Positions 8,501 to 19,376 of a stretch of 64,000 bases of DNA are shown one piece after another (position 1 is the stretch's first letter; every line of letters starts with the position of its first letter). The stretch is from the NCBI RefSeq assembly GCF_017589465.1, contig NZ_JAELYA010000010.1:62001-126000 (forward strand). The letters run 5' to 3'. The translations under genes were made by a program, and so were the position numbers. The stretch is from Pseudomonas schmalbachii (lineage in GTDB: Bacteria; Pseudomonadota; Gammaproteobacteria; Pseudomonadales; Pseudomonadaceae). The notes under the pieces were generated by a model. It was not told the DNA's origin and searched no databases. It was given only the letters and a program-made list of their open reading frames with translations.

Positions 8501-8980
8501 GTGATCGATTCCGATGGTTTTCGCCCGAATGTCGGCATCATCCTGTCCAACGAGGCAGGGCAGGTGCTGTGGGCACGGCGCATCAACCAGGACGCCTGGC
8601 AGTTTCCGCAGGGCGGCATCAACCCCCGGGAAACTCCCGAGCAGGCGCTGTTCCGTGAGTTGAACGAAGAAATTGGCCTTGAAGAGCAGGATGTGGAGAT
8701 CCTTGCCTGCACTCGGGGCTGGCTGCGTTACCGACTGCCGCAACGGCTGGTGCGAACCAACAGCCAGCCGCTGTGCATCGGCCAGAAGCAGAAGTGGTTC
8801 CTGTTGCGCCTGACCGGCGATGAAAACCGGGTGCGCATGGATGTGACCGGCAAGCCGGAGTTCGACGGCTGGCGCTGGGTAAGTTACTGGTATCCGCTGG
8901 GACAGGTGGTTACCTTCAAGCGCGAAGTCTATCGGCGTGCCCTGAAGGAACTGGCGCCGCGCCTGTTGGCGCTCGACTAG
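8501..8980 (+). CDS. rppH: RNA pyrophosphohydrolase (Nudix)
   Basis: RppH converts 5'-triphosphate RNA ends to monophosphate, initiating 5'-dependent decay by RNase E. The Nudix box is intact at residues 38-60: G38, then E44, R52, E53, E56, E57 and G59. C-terminal motifs ([23 protein letters not shown]) match RppH rather than other Nudix hydrolases. The start is GTG 8501, preceded by GAGG at 8487-8490; it yields 159 residues, the usual length. Upstream ATGs would add non-conserved residues. It lies 32 bases before ptsP and is probably co-transcribed. Confidence 0.95.
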   Translation: MIDSDGFRPNVGIILSNEAGQVLWARRINQDAWQFPQGGINPRETPEQALFRELNEEIGLEEQDVEILACTRGWLRYRLPQRLVRTNSQPLCIGQKQKWFLLRLTGDENRVRMDVTGKPEFDGWRWVSYWYPLGQVVTFKREVYRRALKELAPRLLALD

Positions 8981-9012
8981 CGATCATAGATCAAGGAGTT
9001 AGACCCCGAGCC

Positions 9013-11292
9013 ATGCTCAACACGCTGCGCAAGATCGTCCAGGAAGTGAACTCCGCCAAGGATCTCAAGGCGGCGCTGGGCATCATCGTGCAGCGCGTGA
9101 AGGAGGCCATGGGTACCCAGGTGTGTTCGGTCTACCTGCACGACGTGGAGACCAACCGCTTCGTGCTGATGGCGACCGAGGGTCTGAACAAGCGTTCCAT
9201 CGGCAAGGTGAGCATGGCGCCGAACGAGGGCCTGGTCGGCCTGGTCGGCAGCCGCGAAGAACCGCTCAACCTGGAAAACGCCTCCGAACACCCCCGCTAC
9301 CGCTACTTCGCCGAAACCGGCGAGGAACGCTACGCCTCCTTCCTCGGTGCGCCGATCATCCACCATCGCCGGGTGATGGGTGTTCTTGTCGTCCAGCAGA
9401 AGGAAAAGCGCCAGTTCGACGAAGGCGAGGAAGCTTTCCTGGTCACGATGAGCGCGCAGCTCGCCGGGGTTATCGCCCACGCCGAGGCGACCGGCTCGAT
9501 CCGGGGCCTGGGCAAACTCGGCAAGGGTATTTCCGAAGCCAGGTTCGTCGGCGTGCCCGGCGCGCCCGGCGTTGCCGTGGGCAAGGCGGTGGTGGTGCTG
9601 CCGCCGGCCGATCTGGAAGTGGTGCCGGACAAGCCGATCGACGACGTCGAGGCCGAGGTCGAGCTGTTCAAGCAGGCGCTGGAATCGGTGCGCGAGGACA
9701 TGCGCAACCTTTCCAAGAAGCTTGCCACCCAGTTGCGCAAGGAAGAACGCGCGCTTTTCGACGTCTACCTGATGATGCTCGACGACGCCTCCATCGGCCT
9801 CGAAGTGAAGCGCGTCATCCGCACCGGCCAGTGGGCCCAGGGCGCCCTGCGCCAGGTGGTGATGGAGCACGTCAAGCGCTTCGAGCTGATGGACGACGCC
9901 TACCTGCGCGAGCGTGCCGCCGACGTCAAGGACATCGGCCGGCGCATCCTCGCCTATCTGCAGGAAGAGCGGCAGCAGACCCTGACCTATCCGGACCAGA
10001 CCATCATCGTCAGCGAGGAGCTTTCGCCAGCCATGCTCGGCGAGGTGCCGGAGGGCAAGCTCGCCGGCCTGATCTCGGTGCTGGGGTCGGGCAACTCCCA
10101 CGTCGCGATTCTTGCCCGCGCCATGGGCATTCCGACGGTGATGGGCGCGGTCGACCTGCCGTATTCCAAGGTCGACGGCATCGACCTGATCGTCGACGGC
10201 TACCATGGCGAAATCTACACCAACCCGTCGCCGCAGCTGGTCAAGCAATATGGCGACGTGGTCGCCGAAGAAAAGGAGCTGAGCAAGGGCCTCGCCGCCC
10301 TGCGCGAGCTGCCCTGCGAGACGCTGGACGGCCACCGCATGCCGCTGTGGGTCAACACCGGCCTGCTGGCGGACGTCGCCCGCGCCCAGGAGCGCGGCGC
10401 CGAAGGGGTCGGCCTGTACCGCACGGAAGTGCCGTTCATGATCAACGACCGCTTCCCCAGCGAAAAGGAGCAGCTGGCGATCTACCGCGAGCAGCTCACC
10501 GCCTTCCATCCGCTGCCGGTGACCATGCGCACCCTGGATATCGGCGGTGACAAGGCGCTGTCCTACTTCCCGATCAAGGAAGAGAACCCCTTCCTCGGCT
10601 GGCGCGGCATCCGCGTCACCCTCGACCACCCGGAAATCTTCCTGGTGCAGACCCGCGCCATGCTCAAGTCCAGCGAAGGGCTGGACAACCTGCGCATCCT
10701 GCTGCCGATGATTTCCGGCACCCACGAACTGGAAGAGGCGCTGCACCTGATCCACCGTGCCTGGGGCGAAGTGCGCGACGAGGGCGTGGATATCCCCATG
10801 CCGCCGATCGGCATGATGGTGGAGATCCCCGCCGCCGTGTACCAGACCCGCGAACTGGCGCGGCAGGTGGACTTCGTCTCGGTCGGCTCCAACGACCTGA
10901 CCCAGTACCTGCTGGCGGTGGACCGCAACAACCCGCGCGTCGCCGACCTCTACGACTACCTGCACCCGGCGGTGCTGCAGGCGCTGAAGAAGGTGGTCGA
11001 CGACTCCCACGCCGAAGGCAAGCCGGTGAGCATCTGCGGCGAGATGGCCGGCGACCCGGCGGCCGCGGTGCTGCTGATGGCGATGGGCTTCGACTCGCTG
11101 TCGATGAACGCCACCAACCTGCCGAAGGTGAAGTGGCTGCTGCGGCAGATCACCCTGGCCCGCGCCAAGGAACTGCTCGCCGAGCTGATGACCTTCGACA
11201 ACCCGCAGGTTATCCACAGTACGCTGCACCTGGCCCTGCGCAACATGGGCCTCGGCCGGGTGATCAACCCGGCGGCGGCCGTCCAGGCCTGA
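9013..11292 (+). CDS. ptsP: Phosphoenolpyruvate-protein phosphotransferase of the nitrogen PTS (EI-Ntr)
   Basis: PtsP takes phosphate from PEP and passes it to NPr (PtsO) and then PtsN, a regulatory chain that senses nitrogen and potassium status. The 759-residue protein begins with a GAF domain (about 1-160), which separates it from sugar PTS enzyme I. The phosphoryl histidine is H363 in GSGNSHVAILARAMG. The C-terminal PEP-binding barrel has EGVGLYRTEVPFM, SVGSNDLTQYL and the catalytic CGEMAGDP motif (about 674-681). ATG 9013 follows AAGGAGTTAGA. Downstream of rppH, as in other gammaproteobacteria. Confidence 0.96.
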   Translation: MLNTLRKIVQEVNSAKDLKAALGIIVQRVKEAMGTQVCSVYLHDVETNRFVLMATEGLNKRSIGKVSMAPNEGLVGLVGSREEPLNLENASEHPRYRYFAETGEERYASFLGAPIIHHRRVMGVLVVQQKEKRQFDEGEEAFLVTMSAQLAGVIAHAEATGSIRGLGKLGKGISEARFVGVPGAPGVAVGKAVVVLPPADLEVVPDKPIDDVEAEVELFKQALESVREDMRNLSKKLATQLRKEERALFDVYLMMLDDASIGLEVKRVIRTGQWAQGALRQVVMEHVKRFELMDDAYLRERAADVKDIGRRILAYLQEERQQTLTYPDQTIIVSEELSPAMLGEVPEGKLAGLISVLGSGNSHVAILARAMGIPTVMGAVDLPYSKVDGIDLIVDGYHGEIYTNPSPQLVKQYGDVVAEEKELSKGLAALRELPCETLDGHRMPLWVNTGLLADVARAQERGAEGVGLYRTEVPFMINDRFPSEKEQLAIYREQLTAFHPLPVTMRTLDIGGDKALSYFPIKEENPFLGWRGIRVTLDHPEIFLVQTRAMLKSSEGLDNLRILLPMISGTHELEEALHLIHRAWGEVRDEGVDIPMPPIGMMVEIPAAVYQTRELARQVDFVSVGSNDLTQYLLAVDRNNPRVADLYDYLHPAVLQALKKVVDDSHAEGKPVSICGEMAGDPAAAVLLMAMGFDSLSMNATNLPKVKWLLRQITLARAKELLAELMTFDNPQVIHSTLHLALRNMGLGRVINPAAAVQA

Positions 11293-11337
11293 GCCAGTCC
11301 CTGTGGGGGCTCGGAACACTCTTTCTCGCGGTTCCCT

Positions 11338-11397
11338 GTAGGAGCGCGCCATGCGCGCGAATCGGCGGTGCCGGTATTTCGCGGGCATGGCCCCTAC
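11338..11397. repeat. REP pair, class B
   Basis: GTAGGAGCGCGCCATGCGCG forms the left stem; the inverted right arm ends GCGGGCATGGCCCCTAC. It is the first of three different repeat classes in the 400-base gap between ptsP and the NRDE gene; no gene is seen in that gap. Confidence 0.85.
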
Positions 11398-11419
11398 GGA
11401 TACTCCGGCGTTGCGATCC

Positions 11420-11538
11420 CCTCACCCCAACCCTCTCCCGGAGGGAGAGGGGGCGCGACGGTGTGAGGTGGTACACCATGCCAGCCGGCAACTCCGGACA
11501 GTCCCCTCTACCTGAGGGAGAGGGTTAGGGTGAGGGGG
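11420..11538. repeat. CTCACCC-type inverted repeat (class E)
   Basis: CCTCACCCCAACCCTCTCCC at the left end is answered by GGGAGAGGGTTAGGGTGAGG at the right end, with a second internal GGGAGAGG. This long dyad lacks the GTAG head of the other REP classes. It is in the ptsP-NRDE gap. Confidence 0.8.
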
Positions 11539-11589
11539 AAGCATCATGACGATGCAAGACAGTTGCTCCTACGGGCTGCAATGCCCACT

Positions 11590-11662
11590 GTAGGTTGGCG
11601 CTGAGCAACGCGAAGCCCAACATCGCCATCGTTGGGCTTCACTGCGTTCAGCACCAACCTAC
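11590..11662. repeat. REP inverted pair, class A
   Basis: GTAGGTTGGCGCTGAGC starts the left arm; the right arm ends TTCAGCACCAACCTAC. The spacer between arms is short (ATCGCCATC). Confidence 0.9.
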
Positions 11663-11693
11663 GTATGCCCGTAGAGGCGCCATTCGGCAGCAC

Positions 11694-12440
11694 TCAAACC
11701 AACAACCGCACCTCGCCCAGATGCGCTCCGCAGGGGCCGAAGCTGCGTTCCACGATTTCCCGCCGCCCGTCCGCTTGGACGATCAGCGCCGTGCTGGCGC
11801 GGGTGCCGTAGTTCTGGCTGGCGATGAACACGCTCGACAGCAGGCGCTCGGTGGCCAGGCCCACGCCGGTTTCCGGAAGACGCTCGTCTTCCGGCTGGTG
11901 GGTGTCCGCCAATAGTGCGAGCAGGCTTTCCGCGTTCGGCGCTGCCAAGGTCTCGCCGAGGGCGGCGCGGGCGCGTTGCAGCTTCGGCCAGGGCGTGTCC
12001 AGCGCGGCATTGGACAGGCCGTGGACGCCAGGCTCCAGTTCTCGGGGCAAGCCGATGCGTGGATTGAAGTAGCAGAGTTGCCGGGCGTCGCCGACCAGCA
12101 GGTTGAAGCCGGAATACTCGCTGGCCCGGCGCTGGACGTGGTGCAGGTACTCCAGCGGCGCCTCGCGCCCGCGCAGGAAGCCGGCGACCAGTTCGCCACG
12201 GGAGCGCAGGCCCACCGGCTGACCCGGGTCGCGGACGTTGGTCAGGGCGGCGAAGCGTCCGCCGGGAGCGATGCCCAGCCAGGTGCCGCCGGCCTCCAGG
12301 TCGCGTCCCGCATAGACGTCCGCAGCCTCTTCCCAGGCCGCCAGCGGCAGGGTGGGGCGGGCATAGAATTCATCGCGGTTGGCCGCTACCACGAGCGGCG
12401 TGGGATGCCCGGGGCGCCAGGCGAAAACGATCAGGCACAT
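11694..12440 (-). CDS. NRDE-domain (TANGO2-like) protein
   Basis: The 248-residue protein begins MCLIVFAW and has the family-defining NRDE at residues 21-24 (ANRDEFYARP). Cys2 is conserved in the family and could become an N-terminal nucleophile after Met removal, as in Ntn hydrolases; that is inference. Other conserved parts are AGGTWLGIAPGGRFAALTNVRDP and HGLSNAALDTPWPKL. Bacterial functions are unknown; TANGO2 relatives have been linked to heme or lipid handling. ATG 12440 was chosen because conservation starts there, with AAGGAG upstream. The TSUP gene is divergent. Confidence 0.88.
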   Translation of the reverse strand: MCLIVFAWRPGHPTPLVVAANRDEFYARPTLPLAAWEEAADVYAGRDLEAGGTWLGIAPGGRFAALTNVRDPGQPVGLRSRGELVAGFLRGREAPLEYLHHVQRRASEYSGFNLLVGDARQLCYFNPRIGLPRELEPGVHGLSNAALDTPWPKLQRARAALGETLAAPNAESLLALLADTHQPEDERLPETGVGLATERLLSSVFIASQNYGTRASTALIVQADGRREIVERSFGPCGAHLGEVRLLV

Positions 12441-12551
12441 GGGAAACTCCTTGGTCTGGCCTGAGTCTACCAAGCCCTTGGCGGCCCGGAGCAACTGGAG
12501 CGACCCATTGGCTTCCGCTACCATGCCGCCTTTCTTCGCCCGAGGTTGACC

Positions 12552-13334
12552 ATGGAGTTCCTGCTCTACCTAGTGCTCGGCGCCTGCGCCGGCGTGCTCG
12601 CCGGGCTGTTCGGCGTCGGCGGTGGCCTGATCATCGTGCCGGTGCTGGTCTACAGCTTCACCGCCCATGGCTTCTCCCCCGACGTGCTGACGCAGATGGC
12701 GGTGGGCACTTCGCTGGCGACCATCGTCTTCACGTCGGTCAATTCCATCCTCGAACACCATCGCCGCGGCGCGGTGCGCTGGCCGGTATTCATCTGGATG
12801 ACTATCGGCATCCTCGCCGGCAGCGCCCTCGGCGCGCTGACCGCGGCGCAGATCCAGGGGCCGGTCCTGCAGAAGATCATCGGCACCTTCGCCATCCTCG
12901 TGTCGCTGCAGATGTCCCTGGGCCTGCAGCCGAAGGCGACCAAGGGACTGCCGGGCAAGGCCGGGCTTGGCGTCGCCGGCGGCGTGGTCGGTTGGGCTTC
13001 GGCGATCTTCGGCATCGGCGGCGGTTCGCTGACCGTGCCGTTCCTGTCCTGGCGCGGCGTGCCCATGCAACAAGCGGTTGCGACTTCGGCGGCTTGCGGG
13101 CTGCCGATCGCCATCTCCGGTGCGCTATCGTTCATCGCCGTCGGCTGGCACAACGCGCAGCTGCCGGAACTGAGCTTCGGCTTCGTCTACCTGCCGGCGC
13201 TGGTCGGCATCGCCACCACCAGCATGTTCTTCGCCCGTATTGGCGCGCGGCTGGCCCATCGCCTGCCGCCGAGAGTGCTGAAGCGCCTGTTCGCCCTGCT
13301 GCTGTTCTGCATAGGCCTGAGTTTCCTGATTTGA
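12552..13334 (+). CDS. TSUP (TauE/SafE) family permease
   Basis: The 260-residue integral membrane protein carries eight hydrophobic segments in two pseudo-repeats. The first repeat starts LGACAGVLAGLFGVGGGLIIVP and the second holds SAIFGIGGGSLTVPFLSW; these glycine-rich GxGGG loops are the TSUP hallmark. The family moves sulfite, sulfoacetate or other small organic acids across the inner membrane; the substrate here is not evident. It is 17 bases ahead of lgt and probably shares its transcript, as I recall for P. aeruginosa. Confidence 0.9.
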   Translation: MEFLLYLVLGACAGVLAGLFGVGGGLIIVPVLVYSFTAHGFSPDVLTQMAVGTSLATIVFTSVNSILEHHRRGAVRWPVFIWMTIGILAGSALGALTAAQIQGPVLQKIIGTFAILVSLQMSLGLQPKATKGLPGKAGLGVAGGVVGWASAIFGIGGGSLTVPFLSWRGVPMQQAVATSAACGLPIAISGALSFIAVGWHNAQLPELSFGFVYLPALVGIATTSMFFARIGARLAHRLPPRVLKRLFALLLFCIGLSFLI

Positions 13335-13351
13335 GTCGCTAGGAGAAGCGC

Positions 13352-14152
13352 ATGTTGCCTTATCCCCAGATCGACCCCGTGGCGATATCGCTGGGTCCCC
13401 TGAAAATTCACTGGTACGGACTGATGTACCTGATCGGCATCGGCGGTGCCTGGCTGCTGGCATCGCGCCAGCTGAAGCGCTTCGACCCGACCTGGAGCAA
13501 GGAGAAGCTCTCCGACCTGGTGTTCTGGGTGGCCTGCGGCGTGGTGCTCGGCGGGCGGCTGGGCTACGTGCTGTTCTACAACCTGGAGGAATACATCGCC
13601 AATCCGACGCTGATCCTCGAAGTATGGAAGGGCGGCATGTCGTTCCACGGAGGCCTGCTCGGCGTGATCCTGGCGGTCTGGTGGTTCGGCAGGCGCAACA
13701 ACAAGAGCTTCTTCCAGCTGATGGACTTCATCGCCCCGCTGGTGCCGATCGGCCTGGGCGCCGGGCGCATCGGCAACTTCATCAACGCCGAGCTGTGGGG
13801 CAAGGTAACCGACGTGCCGTGGGCAATGGTGTTCCCCACCGGCGGCGACCTGCCGCGTCATCCGTCGCAGCTCTACCAGTTCGCGCTGGAAGGCGTGGCG
13901 CTGTTCGTCATCCTCTGGCTGTTCACCCGCAAGCCGCGGCCGACCGCTTCGGTGTCCGGCCTGTTCGTGCTGTGCTATGGGATCTTCCGCTTCATCGTCG
14001 AGTTCGTCCGCGTGCCGGACGCCCAGCTCGGCTACCTCGCCTGGGGCTGGCTGACCATGGGACAGGTGCTCTGCGTGCCGATGATCCTCGGCGGCATCGC
14101 CCTGATGGTCTGGGCCTATCGCCGCGCGCCGGCGCAGCCGCTGCCGAACTGA
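13352..14152 (+). CDS. lgt: Prolipoprotein diacylglyceryl transferase
   Basis: Lgt transfers diacylglyceryl from phosphatidylglycerol to the lipobox cysteine of prolipoproteins at the inner membrane. The 266-residue protein has seven membrane segments, HGGLLGVIL (catalytic His region, about residue 95) and the Lgt signature [13 protein letters not shown] (about 138-150). The ATG follows TAGGAGAAGCGC, a strong ribosome binding site. Length is normal. In P. aeruginosa thyA follows lgt as I recall; here elbB converges on it instead, with a terminator between, so a synteny break probably lies at 14153-14206. Confidence 0.96.
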   Translation: MLPYPQIDPVAISLGPLKIHWYGLMYLIGIGGAWLLASRQLKRFDPTWSKEKLSDLVFWVACGVVLGGRLGYVLFYNLEEYIANPTLILEVWKGGMSFHGGLLGVILAVWWFGRRNNKSFFQLMDFIAPLVPIGLGAGRIGNFINAELWGKVTDVPWAMVFPTGGDLPRHPSQLYQFALEGVALFVILWLFTRKPRPTASVSGLFVLCYGIFRFIVEFVRVPDAQLGYLAWGWLTMGQVLCVPMILGGIALMVWAYRRAPAQPLPN

Positions 14153-14168
14153 AGCGCGCCATCCGGCA

Positions 14169-14193
14169 GGGTGGAGTCGCGACGACTCCACCC
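14169..14193. terminator. Bidirectional terminator between lgt and elbB
   Basis: GGGTGGAGTCG, loop CGA, CGACTCCACCC is a perfect 11-bp stem in the 54-base gap between two convergent genes. No strong T tract follows in either direction. Confidence 0.7.
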
Positions 14194-14206
14194 GTGCCGT
14201 GGCCGG

Positions 14207-14860
14207 TCAGGCCAGTTCGAGAACGCGGTCGACCAGCTTGTTGATGCCCGAAGCGGCCTCGGCGATCGACTGGGCGAGCATGTAGGCCGGGGTGGTCACC
14301 AGCTTGTGGTGGGCATCCTCGACGATGTCTTCCACCGTGCACTCGACATGCTTGGCACCCATGCGGGTCAGCGCCGCAGCGGTGTCGGCATCGTTGCCGA
14401 TGGTGCATTCGATGCCCTGGCCGTAGATGCGCGGAGCCATGGCCGGAGCGATGCAGATCAGGCCGACCGGCTTGTGCGCCGCGGCGAAGGCCTGGGCCAG
14501 CGCCAGCAGGTCGGGCTGCACCGCGCACTGGTCGCCGTTGAAGGCGAAGTCGCAGAGGTTCTTCGCGGCGCCGAAGCCGCCGGGAACGATCAGCGCATCG
14601 AAATCTTCCACCTTCGCCTCGCGCAGATCCTTGATCGCGCCGCGGGCGATGCGTGCCGCCTCCACCAGAACATTGCGGGTTTCCGGCATTTCCTCGCCGG
14701 TCAGGTGGTTGATCACGTGATGCTGGGCGATGTTCGGCGCGAAGCACTGGACATCGGCGCCGCGCTGGCTGAGGCGCAGCAGGGCGATCACGCTTTCGTG
14801 GATTTCTGCGCCGTCGAAGACGCCGCTGCCGGAGAGGATGACGGCAACTTTCTTGTGCAT
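14207..14860 (-). CDS. elbB: ElbB-type DJ-1/PfpI-like glyoxalase
   Basis: The 217-residue DJ-1/PfpI-fold protein starts KKVAVILSGSGVFDGAEIHE, as ElbB proteins do. It has the nucleophile-elbow cysteine in LICIAPAM and the preceding LIVPGGFGAAKNL segment. ElbB was named for enhanced lycopene production in E. coli and has weak glyoxalase activity in vitro; its physiological role is open. ATG 14860 follows AAGGAGCAATCC and gives the canonical length; a further 29 codons upstream are non-conserved. The DedA gene lies upstream on the same strand, about 106 bases away. Confidence 0.92.
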   Translation of the reverse strand: MHKKVAVILSGSGVFDGAEIHESVIALLRLSQRGADVQCFAPNIAQHHVINHLTGEEMPETRNVLVEAARIARGAIKDLREAKVEDFDALIVPGGFGAAKNLCDFAFNGDQCAVQPDLLALAQAFAAAHKPVGLICIAPAMAPRIYGQGIECTIGNDADTAAALTRMGAKHVECTVEDIVEDAHHKLVTTPAYMLAQSIAEAASGINKLVDRVLELA

Positions 14861-14966
14861 GGATTGCTCCTTGGGGTCATGCCTTGAAAAGGACTGGGCG
14901 GTCAGGCCTTGGTCCAAGCATAACGATTCGGCCATGTGCCGAACCACTGGAACATCCGGCTGGCCG

Positions 14967-15527
14967 TCAGTTGTTGTTGCGACTGTTCTTGATGCGGCGG
15001 CGCAGCCAGAGCAGCAGGCCGACGACGATGAAGCCGCCGAGCACCATCAGTTCGTATTTCTTGATGTTGCCGAGGATGCCTTCCAGCACACTGCCGAAGG
15101 TGTAGGCGGCGCCGCCGAGCGCGGCGGCCCAGACGATGGCGCCGAGGCCGTTGAGCAGCAGGTAGCGGAGCGGCGGATAGCCGGACAGGCCGATGGCGAC
15201 CGGCATCACCGTGCGCAGGCCATAGACGAAGCGGAAGCTCAGCACCCACAGGTCGGGATGGCGGCGCACGTGGTCCAGCGCCTTGTCGCCCATCTTCTGC
15301 CAGCGCGGCTTGCGCGCGAGCAGCTTGCGCCCATGACGGCGGCCGAGGAAGTACCAGAGCTGGTCGCCGGCATAGCTGCCGAGGAAGGCGACCGCGATGA
15401 CCCATTCAAGCTGCATGTAGCCACGAAAGGCGAGGAATCCGGCCAGCACCAGAATGGTCTCGCCTTCGAAGAAGGTGCCGAGAAACAGCGCCAGGTAGCC
15501 GAAGTCCTGCAGGAATTGTTGAAGCAT
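14967..15527 (-). CDS. DedA-family membrane protein
   Basis: The 186-residue protein has the DedA N-terminal motif FLGTFFEGETILVLAGFLA, then a conserved loop (GSYAGDQLWYFLGRRHG) and the family motif around SFRFVYGLRTVMPVAIGLSG. A basic tail (WLRRRIKNSRNNN) ends it. DedA/VTT proteins act as lipid flippases, for example of undecaprenyl phosphate, and support membrane homeostasis and antimicrobial peptide resistance. The usual PG before the conserved arginine reads YG here. It is divergent from hemB across 246 bases. Confidence 0.92.
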   Translation of the reverse strand: MLQQFLQDFGYLALFLGTFFEGETILVLAGFLAFRGYMQLEWVIAVAFLGSYAGDQLWYFLGRRHGRKLLARKPRWQKMGDKALDHVRRHPDLWVLSFRFVYGLRTVMPVAIGLSGYPPLRYLLLNGLGAIVWAAALGGAAYTFGSVLEGILGNIKKYELMVLGGFIVVGLLLWLRRRIKNSRNNN

Positions 15528-15680
15528 TATGGAGGCAACGCAGCAAAATGAACGCGCAGCCTACCCCCATTGACGCCATGGGGGAAGGCTCGGCGCGTGT
15601 GCGAATGTTCATTCAGATGAGCCCGGTCATCTGATCATCCATTTCCCTACAAGTACATTCGTAGAAGCGTGTAGGCGTGA

Positions 15681-16787
<1,107 letters not shown>

Positions 16788-16809
16788 CCCCCCAACGACG
16801 AGACTTGCG

Positions 16810-19017
16810 ATGAATACCGAAGGCCTTAGCGAAACCGAAGTACTCGAAGCCGAACCCACTGTGACCGTCGTTCCCGATCCAGCCACGCTGGAACCGGTTG
16901 CCCCGCCCGTGGTGGCGGAAACGGTCGTCGCGCCGGCGATCAACGTCGACGACAGTGCCCTCTATATTCATCGCGAGCTGTCGCAGATGCAGTTCAACAT
17001 CCGCGTGCTGGAACAGGCGCTGGATGAGTCCTACCCGTTGCTGGAGCGGTTGAAGTTCCTGCTGATCTTCTCCAGCAACCTCGACGAATTCTTCGAGATC
17101 CGCGTCGCCGGCCTGAAGAAGCAGATCGCCTTCGCCCGCGAACAGGCCGGCGCCGACGGCCTGCTGCCGCACCAGGCGCTGGCGCGGATCAGCGAGCAGG
17201 TGCATGTCCAGGTCGCCCGCCAGTACAGCATCCTCAACGACATCCTGCTGCCGGAACTGGCCAAGCACGACGTGCGCTTCATCCGCCGGCGCTACTGGAC
17301 GCCGAAGATCAAGGCCTGGGTGCGGCGCTTCTTCCGCGACGAGATCGCGCCGATCATCACGCCGATCGGCCTCGACCCGACCCACCCGTTCCCGCTGCTG
17401 GTGAACAAGAGCCTGAACTTCGTGGTCGAGCTGGAAGGGATGGACGCCTTCGGCCGCGACTCCGGCCTGGCGATCATCCCGGCGCCGCGTTCGCTGCCGC
17501 GGATCATCCGCCTGCCGGAAGACGTTGGCGGCGCCGGCGACAACTATGTGTTCCTTTCCTCGATGATCCATGCCCATGCCGACGACCTGTTCCCCGGCAT
17601 GAAGGTGAAGGGCTGCTACCAGTTCCGCCTGACCCGTAACGCCGACCTCTCGGTGGACGCCGAGGACGTCGAGGACCTGGCCCGCGCGCTGCGTGGCGAG
17701 CTGTTCTCCCGCCGCTACGGCGACGCGGTGCGCCTGGAAGTGGTGGACACCTGCCCGGCGCAGCTGTCCGACTACCTGCTCAAGCAGTTCGGCCTGGCCG
17801 AGAGCGAGCTGTACAAGGTCAGCGGGCCGGTCAACCTGACCCGTCTGTTCAGCGTCACCGGCCTGGCCAGCCACCCCGAGCTGCAGAACCCGCCGTTCAC
17901 CCCGACCATTCCCAAGCTGCTGCAGAAGAAGGAAAACCTCTTCGGCGTGCTGGCCAAGCTCGACGTTCTGCTGCTGCACCCGTTCGAGTCCTTCACCCCG
18001 GTGATCGACCTGCTGCGCCAGGCCGCGAAGGACCCCAACGTGCTGGCGATCAAGCAGACGCTGTACCGTTCCGGGGCCAACTCGGAGATCGTCGACGCAC
18101 TGGTTGAAGCGGCGCGCAACGGCAAGGAAGTCACCGCGGTGATCGAACTGCGTGCGCGTTTCGACGAGGAATCCAACCTGCAGCTCGCCAGCCGCCTGCA
18201 GCAGGCCGGCGCGGTGGTGATCTACGGCGTGGTCGGCTTCAAGACCCACGCCAAGATGATGCTCATCCTCCGCCGCGAGGACGGCGAACTGCGCCGCTAC
18301 GCGCACCTCGGCACCGGCAACTACCACGCCGGCAACGCCCGCCTGTACACCGACTACAGCCTGCTGACCGCCGACGTGGCGCTCTGCGAGGACCTGCACA
18401 AGCTGTTCAACCAGCTGATCGGCATGGGCAAGACGCTGCGCATGAAGAAGCTGCTGCATGCGCCGTTCACCCTGAAGAAGAACCTGCTGGAAATGATCAA
18501 CCGCGAAGCGGCCCAGGCCGCCGAGGGCAAGCCGGCGCAGATCATGGCCAAGGTCAACTCGCTGACCGACGCCAAGGTCATCCGCGCGCTGTACAAGGCC
18601 AGCCAGGCCGGCGTGAAGATCGACCTGGTGGTTCGCGGCATGTGCTGCCTGCGTCCGGGCGTGCCGGGCGTCTCGCACAACATCCAGGTGCGCTCGATCA
18701 TCGGCCGCTTCCTCGAACACAGCCGCATCTACTACTTCCTCAACGGCGGCGACGAGAAGCTGTTCCTCTCCAGCGCCGACTGGATGGAGCGCAACCTCGA
18801 CATGCGCGTCGAGACCTGTTTCCCGGTGGAAGGCAAGAGGCTGGTGCAGCGGGTGAAGAAGGAGCTGGAGCTTTACCTGGCGGACAACACCCAGGCCTGG
18901 ACCCTGCAGGCCGACGGCAGCTACCAGCGGCAGGCGCCGAGCGGCAACCAGAACCCGCGCAACGCGCAGGCGATGCTGCTGGAGCGGCTGTGCACGCCGG
19001 TGATCAATTCGCACTGA
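16810..19017 (+). CDS. ppk: Polyphosphate kinase 1
   Basis: PPK1 reversibly polymerises the gamma phosphate of ATP into inorganic polyphosphate at the membrane. The 735-residue protein has the phosphoryl histidine H480 (GFKTHAKMM) and second active-site histidine H637 ([10 protein letters not shown]), 157 residues apart as in E. coli. The N domain starts at [20 protein letters not shown] after an acidic, proline-rich, poorly conserved leader of about 50 residues. The order hemB-ppk with divergent ppx and trxA is the one I recall in P. aeruginosa. A terminator follows at 19038. Confidence 0.97.
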   Translation: MNTEGLSETEVLEAEPTVTVVPDPATLEPVAPPVVAETVVAPAINVDDSALYIHRELSQMQFNIRVLEQALDESYPLLERLKFLLIFSSNLDEFFEIRVAGLKKQIAFAREQAGADGLLPHQALARISEQVHVQVARQYSILNDILLPELAKHDVRFIRRRYWTPKIKAWVRRFFRDEIAPIITPIGLDPTHPFPLLVNKSLNFVVELEGMDAFGRDSGLAIIPAPRSLPRIIRLPEDVGGAGDNYVFLSSMIHAHADDLFPGMKVKGCYQFRLTRNADLSVDAEDVEDLARALRGELFSRRYGDAVRLEVVDTCPAQLSDYLLKQFGLAESELYKVSGPVNLTRLFSVTGLASHPELQNPPFTPTIPKLLQKKENLFGVLAKLDVLLLHPFESFTPVIDLLRQAAKDPNVLAIKQTLYRSGANSEIVDALVEAARNGKEVTAVIELRARFDEESNLQLASRLQQAGAVVIYGVVGFKTHAKMMLILRREDGELRRYAHLGTGNYHAGNARLYTDYSLLTADVALCEDLHKLFNQLIGMGKTLRMKKLLHAPFTLKKNLLEMINREAAQAAEGKPAQIMAKVNSLTDAKVIRALYKASQAGVKIDLVVRGMCCLRPGVPGVSHNIQVRSIIGRFLEHSRIYYFLNGGDEKLFLSSADWMERNLDMRVETCFPVEGKRLVQRVKKELELYLADNTQAWTLQADGSYQRQAPSGNQNPRNAQAMLLERLCTPVINSH

Positions 19018-19037
19018 CCGGTTGTTCGGCTGCAATG

Positions 19038-19071
19038 AAAAGGCCCTGGCGCGAATGCGTCAGGGCCTTTT
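19038..19071 (+). terminator. Intrinsic terminator of ppk
   Basis: AAAAGGCCCTG and CAGGGCCTTTT form a perfect 11-bp stem around a 12-base loop, 21 bases after the ppk stop. The downstream arm supplies the T tract; the symmetry would work on both strands. Confidence 0.85.
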
Positions 19072-19092
19072 CGTTTGGAGCGCCAGATCTGT

Positions 19093-19211
19093 CGCGGGCA
19101 TGGCCCTACGGTTCGCTCGTGCAGAACGTAGGGTGGAAAACGGCGAAGCCTTTTCCACCATCAAGCGCGGTGCGACGGGGCGGTGGACAAGCTTCGCGTT
19201 GTCCACCCTAC
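19093..19211. repeat. Composite repeat: class B half plus class C REP pair
   Basis: A class B half (CGCGGGCATGGCCCTAC) runs into a GTAG-headed class C arm (GTAGGGTGGAAAACGGCGAA, from 19128) whose inverted partner ends GTCCACCCTAC at 19211. The first 99 bases recur at 57494-57592 with only three differences by eye. With the class A pair at 19275, it fills the 359-base gap between ppk and ppx; no gene is seen there. Confidence 0.85.
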
Positions 19212-19274
19212 AAAAAGCACCCTCGGTGGCAAGACAGTTGCTCCTACGCAGGGCGTGGCTGGGCCATAACCCGC

Positions 19275-19347
19275 GTAGGTTGGTGCTGAACGCAGTGAAG
19301 CCCAACGATGGCGATGTTGGGCTTCGCGTTGCTCAGCACCAACCTAC
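19275..19347. repeat. REP inverted pair, class A
   Basis: GTAGGTTGGTGCTGAAC opens the left arm and the right arm ends CTCAGCACCAACCTAC, just beyond the 3' end of ppx. Confidence 0.9.
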
Positions 19348-19376
19348 GGTGGGCATTGCAGCCCGTAGAAGCTGCC

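Noticed and set aside
8977-11388. Long open frame of about 800 codons antisense to ptsP
   Set aside because: High-GC third-position bias produces long antisense frames opposite real genes; the protein is low-complexity (His/Gln/Arg/Ala-rich), has no motif, and ptsP on the other strand is fully convincing. The same holds for antisense frames opposite ubiI, ppk, glcB, the malonyl operon and fiuA.
11293-11693. Hidden gene or small RNA in the ptsP-NRDE gap
   Set aside because: The gap is accounted for by three repeat classes; short frames there translate repeats and have no start signals.
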